Shown: piece by piece, positions 31,828 to 37,284 of the stretch
Layout of the letters: each line of letters opens with the position of its first letter
Position numbering within the stretch: position 1 is the stretch's first letter
Origin: Kalymmatonema hyalinum WJT4-NPBG1
GTDB lineage: Bacteria; Cyanobacteriota; Cyanobacteriia; Cyanobacteriales; Nostocaceae
Length of the DNA stretch: 37,284 bases
NCBI GenBank assembly: GCA_019359075.1
Contig: JAHHIB010000086.1
Coordinates: forward strand, 1 to 37,284
Direction of reading: 5' to 3'
The notes under the pieces: generated by a model
Seen by the model: the letters and a program-made list of their open reading frames with translations, nothing else
Told to the model about the DNA's origin: nothing
Databases searched by the model: none
Translations under genes and position numbers: made by a program

Positions 31828-34599
31828 ATGACTATGGACTTAATTCTGTGCCATACAACGGCTGATTTTGACTCGTTAGGAGCAGCTGTAGGGCTGTCAC
31901 GCCTGTTACCTGGAAGCAAGATTGTGCTGAGTGGCGGTTCTCATCCACCCGTACGAGACTTTTTGGCGCTGCATCGGGATGAGTATCAGTTGATTGAACG
32001 GCGTTCGGTCAATCCCAAGGAAATTCGTTCCTTAATTGTGGTGGATACGCAACAGCGCGATCGCATAGGTAAGGCAGCCGAATGGTTAGATTTACCCCAT
32101 ATTAAAGAAATTATCATTTATGACCATCACCAAGAACAACTTGGGGATATTCCCGCGACAAAAGTACACATTTCCCCGGTTGGAGCAACAACAACTCTGA
32201 TCGTCGAGCAATTGCAAAAACAACAAATTTCCCTCACAAGTGCAGAAGCAACCGTGATGGCTTTGGGTATCCATGTAGATACTGGCTCTCTGACATTTGA
32301 CTATGCCACACCACAAGATGCCTTAGCCTTGGCTTGGTTGATGCAACAAGGGGCAAGTTTGTCAGTTGTGAGTCAGTATGTTGATCCTGGTTTGTCTCCC
32401 CAGTTGCAACAACTCTTAAAGGTAGCGCTGGAAAAACTACAAAGTCTATGCGTTGGGGGATACAAAATTGCTTGGGTGACTCTGAAAACAGATAATTTTG
32501 TGCCAGGCTTATCGAGTCTCGCTTCGCAGTTGGTAGAGTTAACAGAAATAGATGCCTTACTGCTTTTTCATGAATATCCTTTGACAGAAGGTGAATCACG
32601 CTTAATCGTGATTGGACGTTCGCAAATTCAAAGCATCAATCTTAACGAATTATTCCAACCACTGGGTGGCGGTGGACATTCCCAAGCAGCCGCGCTGAAT
32701 TTGCGAGGCGTAAACGCCCAAGAAATATTAAACCAACTCCTTGAGGGGATAAAAGCAACAATTCCCCACCCGCCTACCGCCAGAGACTTGATGTCTTCTC
32801 CTGTGCGCACCATTCGTCCAGAAACGACAATTGCCGAAGCACAGCGCACTTTGTTGCGCTACGGACACTCGGGTTTATGTGTCGTTGATGCCGAAGGGCA
32901 ACTAGTAGGTATTATTTCGCGAAGGGATTTAGATATTGCCCTGCATCACGGCTTTAGTCATGCTCCTGTCAAGGGCTACATGACAGTCAATATGAAGACA
33001 ATTACCCCAGATACCACATTGCCACAAATCGAGTCGTTGATGGTGACATACGATATCGGACGCCTACCAGTATTAGAACATGGGCAGTTGGTGGGATTCG
33101 TCACCCGTACTGATGTTTTGCGGGAATTACATCAACAGAGAGAGGGGGAGCTGTTGAGTAGGGGAGCAGGGGAACTCTTGAGCACAGCAGCAGATAATCT
33201 TAAGCGCCCCACTCTGGAGGAATTACATTCGCGGCTTGCGCCTCAGTTGTGGCAATTGTTGACTAAAGCATCACTAGAGGCAGAAAAACGCGGTTGGCAT
33301 CTTTACCTTGTTGGGGGAGCAGTACGCGACTTGTTACTCGCTGAAGAAGCAACAGGGACTTTGCTGCTCAAAGATATTGACCTAGTGGTTGATGGCTTTC
33401 ACAGATCTGCTGACGTGGGCGCGGGTGTCGAATTAGCAAAGGCACTACAGCAAATTTACCCAAGCGCACGTCTAGAAATTCATGGCGCTTTTCAAACTGC
33501 GGCTTTGCTGTGGCACAAAGATCCAGAATTAGATTCTTTGTGGGTTGATATTGCGACTGCCAGAACAGAATTTTATCCTTATCCTGCGGCAAATCCTGAA
33601 GTTGAGGCGAGTTCGATTCGTCAAGACCTGTATCGTCGAGATTTTACCATCAACGCAATGGCACTGCGGCTGACGCCTCCGCGTGCTGGTGAATTACTCG
33701 ACTTTTTTGGTGGGTTAGTGGATTTACAGGCAAAACAAATTCGAGTGTTACACGCTAACAGTTTTATCGAAGATCCCACCCGCATCTATCGTGGCGTACG
33801 CTTTGCTGTGCGACTGGGATTTCAGTTAGAGGCTCAAACAGAAGAGTATATCCGCTATGCGATCGACAGCGGCGTTTACGATCGCACTACCCGAGAAAAT
33901 AGCAAAACTCCCGCACTGCAAACTCGACTCAAGGCAGAATTGAAACATATCCTGGAAGCTGCCTATTGGAAGCCTGCTTTGCAGTTACTTGCTGATTTAG
34001 GGGCGTTACAGTGTATCCATCCCACCCTCAAGCTAGATGAGGAACTTTTACGGCAATTGCGTTTGTTAGAACGCTGTTTGCGGCGGTTTGACTCGCAGGA
34101 AACCCTCATCCACTGGCAAATGCGCTTGGAAGCTTTAATTGCCCACTTAGCACCAGAATACCGAGCGCGTGTGGCAAGAAATTTGCAATTGCCAGACGAT
34201 AGCATTGCTAGATTGAAGATAATAGCACAAGTACAAGATATTGTCAATAAAATGACCTCCACGCCCTTTGTAGAAGCACAGAGGGGAGGAGGTGTAGCGT
34301 TTGAGGATAAAATTCGTCCCAGTCAGGTGGTGCAGTTGCTGCGGCAATACGATGTGCCAATGCTGATTTTAATTGCCATGCAAAGTTCACGAGTCATTAG
34401 GCGCAAGATTTGGCAATATTTGACTATCTGGCGTAACGTGCAGCCTATTTTAAATGGCAATGATCTGCAACAAATTGGTTACAAACCAGGACCCCAGTAT
34501 CGACAAATGCTAGATGATTTACTTGCTGCTACGCTGGATAGCCTGATTTGCAACAAAACACAGGCTGAAGAGTTTTTGGCTCAACATTATCCTCGGTGA
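31828..34599 (+). CDS. DHH / CBS / tRNA nucleotidyltransferase fusion (A-adding or CCA-adding type)
   Basis: A 923-residue fusion. Residues 1-310 are a DHH phosphoesterase with TADFDSLGAAV, VVDTQQRD, YDHHQEQ and the DHHA1 motif GGGGHSQAAAL. Residues about 319-435 are two CBS domains (DLMSSPVRTI, GYMTVNMKTI). Residues about 490-620 are the poly(A) polymerase/CCA enzyme head with LVGGAVRDLLL and the DIDLVVDG metal-binding carboxylates. The rest is the tRNA-binding neck and tail with DPTRIYRGVRFAVRLGF. Cyanobacteria are known to split CC- and A-addition between two related enzymes. Which activity this one has cannot be read here. An inserted GELLSRGAGELLS (about 440-452) encodes a copied GGGGAGC repeat. 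Its 3' tail is duplicated at 36405-36540. Confidence 0.88.
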   Translation: MTMDLILCHTTADFDSLGAAVGLSRLLPGSKIVLSGGSHPPVRDFLALHRDEYQLIERRSVNPKEIRSLIVVDTQQRDRIGKAAEWLDLPHIKEIIIYDHHQEQLGDIPATKVHISPVGATTTLIVEQLQKQQISLTSAEATVMALGIHVDTGSLTFDYATPQDALALAWLMQQGASLSVVSQYVDPGLSPQLQQLLKVALEKLQSLCVGGYKIAWVTLKTDNFVPGLSSLASQLVELTEIDALLLFHEYPLTEGESRLIVIGRSQIQSINLNELFQPLGGGGHSQAAALNLRGVNAQEILNQLLEGIKATIPHPPTARDLMSSPVRTIRPETTIAEAQRTLLRYGHSGLCVVDAEGQLVGIISRRDLDIALHHGFSHAPVKGYMTVNMKTITPDTTLPQIESLMVTYDIGRLPVLEHGQLVGFVTRTDVLRELHQQREGELLSRGAGELLSTAADNLKRPTLEELHSRLAPQLWQLLTKASLEAEKRGWHLYLVGGAVRDLLLAEEATGTLLLKDIDLVVDGFHRSADVGAGVELAKALQQIYPSARLEIHGAFQTAALLWHKDPELDSLWVDIATARTEFYPYPAANPEVEASSIRQDLYRRDFTINAMALRLTPPRAGELLDFFGGLVDLQAKQIRVLHANSFIEDPTRIYRGVRFAVRLGFQLEAQTEEYIRYAIDSGVYDRTTRENSKTPALQTRLKAELKHILEAAYWKPALQLLADLGALQCIHPTLKLDEELLRQLRLLERCLRRFDSQETLIHWQMRLEALIAHLAPEYRARVARNLQLPDDSIARLKIIAQVQDIVNKMTSTPFVEAQRGGGVAFEDKIRPSQVVQLLRQYDVPMLILIAMQSSRVIRRKIWQYLTIWRNVQPILNGNDLQQIGYKPGPQYRQMLDDLLAATLDSLICNKTQAEEFLAQHYPR

Positions 34600-35794
34600 A
34601 GTCACTCCTGACGATTTAATTTTATACAGGAGACCACGAGGTGGGAACAGTCGCCAGAAAATCCGCAGCAGTGTATGTCGTGCCATCTATCAACCAAACG
34701 GCATCTTCTCCTGTTTGGGAATTGCGCCAGAAGATATCGCTCTTGCCATCGCCATTGAAGTCGGTAATGCCAGCAGCATTCCAGGCTAGGGGCACATTGG
34801 GTAGAAACTCTGCAGCCTTATAGTTGGTGCCAGTGTCATTCATCAACCAAATAGCATTTTGTCCTGTTTGGGAATTGCGCCACAAGATATCGGTTCTGCC
34901 ATCACGATCAAAATCACCGATATTAGCGTCCCAGGCTGCGGGAACATTGGTGGGGAGAAAAACCGCACCGTTCTCGGTATAGTTGGTGCCAGCCTCATTT
35001 ATCAACCAAACAGCGCTCTGTTCTGTGTTTTCATTACGCCAGAAAATATCGGTCCTGCTATCACCATTGAAATCGGCAATCTGATAGTCCCAACCTGTGA
35101 CAGGAACGGATGACAAAGGACTTGGATTGAAGTTAGCGCCATTGTTCAACCAAACAGTATTTTCTCCTGTTGACTGATTGCGCCAGAAGATATCAGCCGT
35201 GCGATCGCCATTGAAATCAGCAATGCTATAATCCCATTCTTTGGCAAGACTTGGTACAGAGGGTAGGTCAACTACGTTGGTGCCATTGACCGTCAACCAA
35301 ATCCTATTCTCTCCTGTCTCAAAATTGCGTAAGAAGATATCGCTGTTACCATCACCATCAAAATCGCCAGTACTGTAATCCCAAGTTTCGCCGGAAAGAG
35401 TTTGTTGCAGAGGAACTGCACCATCATTACGATAGGTAGTGCCATTCATTAGCCAAATAGCGTTCTCTCCTGTGTCAGAATTGTGCCAGAACAGATCGCT
35501 GTTGCCATCATTGTCGAAATCGCCAGTAGTGTAATCCCAGGCTATGGGAACAGGTGGTTGCACAAATTCCGCAGAGGTATAGTAGTTTGGTTTGGTACCA
35601 CTCATCAACCAAATACCGTTCTCACCTGTTTGAGAATTGCGCCAGAAGATATCAGCCTGGCCATCGTTATTAAAGTCACGATTAAAGTCGCGTATGATCA
35701 CCGCATCTTTGATAAGGGAATTGGGATTAGGGTTGACGCTTGTTGACATACTTTTTGTGTATAAGTAGTAACGAAAAAATCGATCATAACCCAC
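34496..35794. repeat. Tandem duplication of cca tail plus VCBS gene, copy 1
   Basis: The last ~100 bp of the nucleotidyltransferase gene, the short gap and the following VCBS-type gene are repeated from 36405 onward. LDDLLAAT and the AACATTATCCTCGGTGAAGT segment can be matched base by base across the stop codon. Confidence 0.75.
34622..35749 (-). CDS. FG-GAP/VCBS repeat protein
   Basis: A 375-residue protein built from about seven or eight repeats of ~47-50 residues, each with DFNGDGxxDIFWRN, TGENAIWLM and P-x-x-WDY elements. The aspartate-rich loop is the calcium-binding DxDxDGxxD of FG-GAP/VCBS beta-propeller blades. No signal peptide is visible, so export, if any, uses another route. The frame opens at a GTG (35794), but the ATG at 35749 (MSTSVNPNPNS) is a more natural start. 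Proteins of this kind are common at cyanobacterial cell surfaces. The function is unknown. It converges on the nucleotidyltransferase gene with a 22-bp gap. Confidence 0.82.
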   Translation of the reverse strand: MSTSVNPNPNSLIKDAVIIRDFNRDFNNDGQADIFWRNSQTGENGIWLMSGTKPNYYTSAEFVQPPVPIAWDYTTGDFDNDGNSDLFWHNSDTGENAIWLMNGTTYRNDGAVPLQQTLSGETWDYSTGDFDGDGNSDIFLRNFETGENRIWLTVNGTNVVDLPSVPSLAKEWDYSIADFNGDRTADIFWRNQSTGENTVWLNNGANFNPSPLSSVPVTGWDYQIADFNGDSRTDIFWRNENTEQSAVWLINEAGTNYTENGAVFLPTNVPAAWDANIGDFDRDGRTDILWRNSQTGQNAIWLMNDTGTNYKAAEFLPNVPLAWNAAGITDFNGDGKSDIFWRNSQTGEDAVWLIDGTTYTAADFLATVPTSWSPV

Positions 35795-36017
35795 ATCCCC
35801 ATGTGTGCAATAATCGGTTTTTACGGACTTACAAATATCTACTAGTACCGTTTCCTCGGAATTTACGCATTCAAAATTTACGCCTTATCCTCGCTGCCCC
35901 TCTTGTCTTCTTTGTCCCTTCAACAATTGATATATTTGAACGCAACTCAAAATAACCCAATACGGTTCAGTTAATGATTGTTGGTGATAGCAAAAGCGAG
36001 TACGTACCGACACACCT

Positions 36018-36045
36018 GTAGAGACGTTGCATACAACGTCTCTAC
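36018..36045. repeat. Dispersed palindromic repeat GTAGAGACGTTG
   Basis: Perfect 12-bp arms (GTAGAGACGTTG / CAACGTCTCTAC) flank a CATA loop. I recognise this as a very frequent intergenic repeat of Nostoc-type genomes. It is probably an RNA hairpin or a non-autonomous mobile repeat. Confidence 0.75.
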
Positions 36046-36404
36046 ATTATTCGTGGTGGTATATCTGATTCAAATGAGAACCGCTATAATAAGCGCATTT
36101 CACTTAAAGATAGTGCTCCCCTCTGCTAATTTGAGACAGAGGTACAGTGACAAGATGCAAACCTGTTGTTAAATTTCACTGGCTGTACTTCATCCAATTG
36201 CAAATGGCGGTATTTCCAGGCTTCAGCATAAAATTTGTGACAAATTACACCCATTAGCGTGACTTCTAACCGTGATTGTACGCCTTCAGCAAGCCGACGC
36301 AATTGAGCCATATTCAAGTTTGAGAATTCCTAAAAAATCAATCATTTAAGCTGAGAATTTAGCTTATGAACTCAGAACAAACCTCAGCTATAGACCAAAA
36401 CTGT

Positions 36405-36540
36405 AGTATCGGTAGATGCTAGATGTAGATGCTAGATGATTTACTTGCTGCTAGGTTGGATAGGATAATTTGCAACAAAACGCAGGCTAAGGAGTTTTTG
36501 GCTAAACATTATCCTCGGTGAAGTCACTCGTAATAATTTA
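36405..36540 (+). pseudogene. Duplicated 3' tail of the nucleotidyltransferase gene
   Basis: The sequence matches 34496-34620 with scattered substitutions and one small insertion. It keeps the stop codon but has no start or upstream domains, so it is a remnant of a tandem duplication whose other end is the second VCBS gene. Confidence 0.8.
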
Positions 36541-36543
36541 ATC

Positions 36544-37284
36544 CTATGCAGGAGACCATGATGTAGGGACGTTCGGCAAAACAGAGGCATTGGTTAAATT
36601 AGTGCCATCCATCAACCAGATGGCATTGTCTCCTGTTTGAATATTGTGCCAGAAGATATCGCTCTTGCCATCGCTATTGAAGTCGCTAATGCCAAGACTC
36701 CAAGCTGTGGGTACATCATTCGGGAGAGCAACTGCCTGGCTTATGTTTGTGCCATCCATCAACCAAATGGCGTTTTGTCCTGTCGTCTCATTGCGCCACA
36801 ACAGGCCTGTCTTACCATCGCCATCGAAATCAGCAATATTGGCATCCCAAGCTGTGGGTACAGCATTCGGGAGAGCAACCGCCTGGCTTATGTTTGTGCC
36901 ATCCATCAACCAAATGGCGTTTTGTCCTGTCGTCTCATTGCGCCACAACAGGTCTGTCTTACCATCGCCATCGAAATCAGCAATATTGGCATCCCAAGCT
37001 GTGGGTAGGTCATTCGGGAGAGCAACTGCCTGGCTTATGTTTGTGCCATCCATCAACCAAATGGCGTTTTGTCCTGTCGTCTCATTGCGCCACAACAGGT
37101 CTGTCTTACCATCGCCATCGAAATCAGCAATATTGGCATCCCAAACTGTGGGTACAGCATTCGGGAGAGCAACTGCCTGGCTTATGTTTGTGCCATCCAT
37201 CAACCAAATGGCGTTTTGTCCTGTCGTCTCATTGCGCCACAACAGGTCTGTCTTACCATCGCCATCGAAATCAGCAATATTGGC
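36544..37284 (-). CDS. FG-GAP/VCBS repeat protein, 5' end outside the window
   Basis: The frame is open to the right edge, so at least 246 residues are visible and the N-terminus is missing. The C-terminal two repeats resemble those of the 34622-35749 protein (SDIFWHN, VPTSWSP ending). Upstream are repeats of exactly 49 residues that are almost identical to each other (WRNETTGQNAIWLMDGTNIS, then DANIADFDGDGKTDLL). These homogeneous units point to recent expansion by slippage or recombination. Each carries the calcium-loop DFDGDGKTD. Function unknown, possibly a surface or adhesive propeller. Confidence 0.82.
   Translation of the reverse strand, partial: ANIADFDGDGKTDLLWRNETTGQNAIWLMDGTNISQAVALPNAVPTVWDANIADFDGDGKTDLLWRNETTGQNAIWLMDGTNISQAVALPNDLPTAWDANIADFDGDGKTDLLWRNETTGQNAIWLMDGTNISQAVALPNAVPTAWDANIADFDGDGKTGLLWRNETTGQNAIWLMDGTNISQAVALPNDVPTAWSLGISDFNSDGKSDIFWHNIQTGDNAIWLMDGTNLTNASVLPNVPTSWSPA
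36717..37284. repeat. 147-bp near-identical tandem repeats
   Basis: The marker CATTCGGGAGAGCAAC recurs at 36717, 36864, 37011 and 37158, an exact 147-bp period. Differences between units are few (AGCATTC or GGTCATTC variants, GCCTGTC or GTCTGTC). The array continues past the window edge. Confidence 0.9.

Larger units (their letters stand above)
35795..36543. other. Intergenic region between the two VCBS genes
   Basis: It holds the palindrome at 36018-36045 and, from 36405, a non-coding copy of the nucleotidyltransferase gene's 3' end. A 63-codon leftward frame at 36126-36317 has no recognisable motif and is not called. A 13-base imperfect direct repeat (TAGATGCTAGATG) occurs at 36413-36440. 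Confidence 0.5.

Noticed and set aside
36126-36317. 63-codon leftward frame between the VCBS genes
   Set aside because: Short, with no motif, no ribosome binding site and no partner. It lies in a region of repeats and duplication debris.
36717-37284. Regular repeats as a CRISPR array
   Set aside because: The 147-bp period has no spacers and the repeats are coding units of 49 residues.

Overview
The window comes from the chromosome of a cyanobacterium, most likely a filamentous member of the Nostocales. Evidence: psbZ, a probable psb35, a BciB-type divinyl reductase, a fused pyrF-pyrE, a GH100 alkaline/neutral invertase, a four-desaturase acyl-lipid locus, many HIP1 octamers (GCGATCGC), and heptanucleotide AATTTTG-type and palindromic intergenic repeats. 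No complete insertion sequence, prophage or CRISPR array was seen.

Layout. 1-7200: a Tat-exported molybdoenzyme with its membrane cytochrome b, pyrF-pyrE, psb35, terB, rsmB and the GH100 invertase. 7185-8953: a long AT-rich stretch without a convincing gene, holding one orphan copy of a regulatory element. 8954-10039: an unknown helical protein. 10054-16762: a leftward cluster, the most unusual part of the window. 16753-22958: bciB, a short PhoX-family protein, a membrane-anchored TAXI binding protein and a PLP lyase. 23043-28101: desC, desA, desB and the converging desD, with a dead desA fragment between desB and desD. 28293-31541: a ProA paralogue lacking the catalytic cysteine and its zinc-ribbon membrane partner, tRNA-Gly(GCC), ribH and psbZ. 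31828-37284: a DHH-CBS-nucleotidyltransferase fusion and two FG-GAP/VCBS repeat proteins produced by a tandem duplication.

The candidate undescribed system is the 10-16.8 kb cluster. Three proteins share a two-unit glycine-zipper module with a (E/Q)GDA connector. One is a PspA/Vipp1 (IM30, ESCRT-III superfamily) protein with this module inserted between its N-terminal amphipathic helix and its helical hairpin. One is the module alone. One carries the module, then the Vipp1-type C-terminal helices, a seven-blade WD40 propeller and a C-terminal J domain. A fourth protein has two PspA-like hairpins in tandem and no glycine zipper. J-protein/Hsp70 control of VIPP1 assembly is known from Chlamydomonas (CDJ2-HSP70B). 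Here a J domain and a Vipp1-like tail lie in one polypeptide, suggesting a membrane-anchored branch of the Vipp1/PspA machinery with a built-in chaperone recruiter. The cluster has expanded by tandem duplication (12487-14820 and 14821-16762), and three of its genes sit behind a conserved element with 11-bp-spaced CTTTA repeats typical of OmpR/PhoB-family regulator sites. A deletion in the second copy created an in-frame 50-residue chimera of a glycine-zipper start and half an HNH domain.

All calls were made by reading the sequence and translations; no database search was run.
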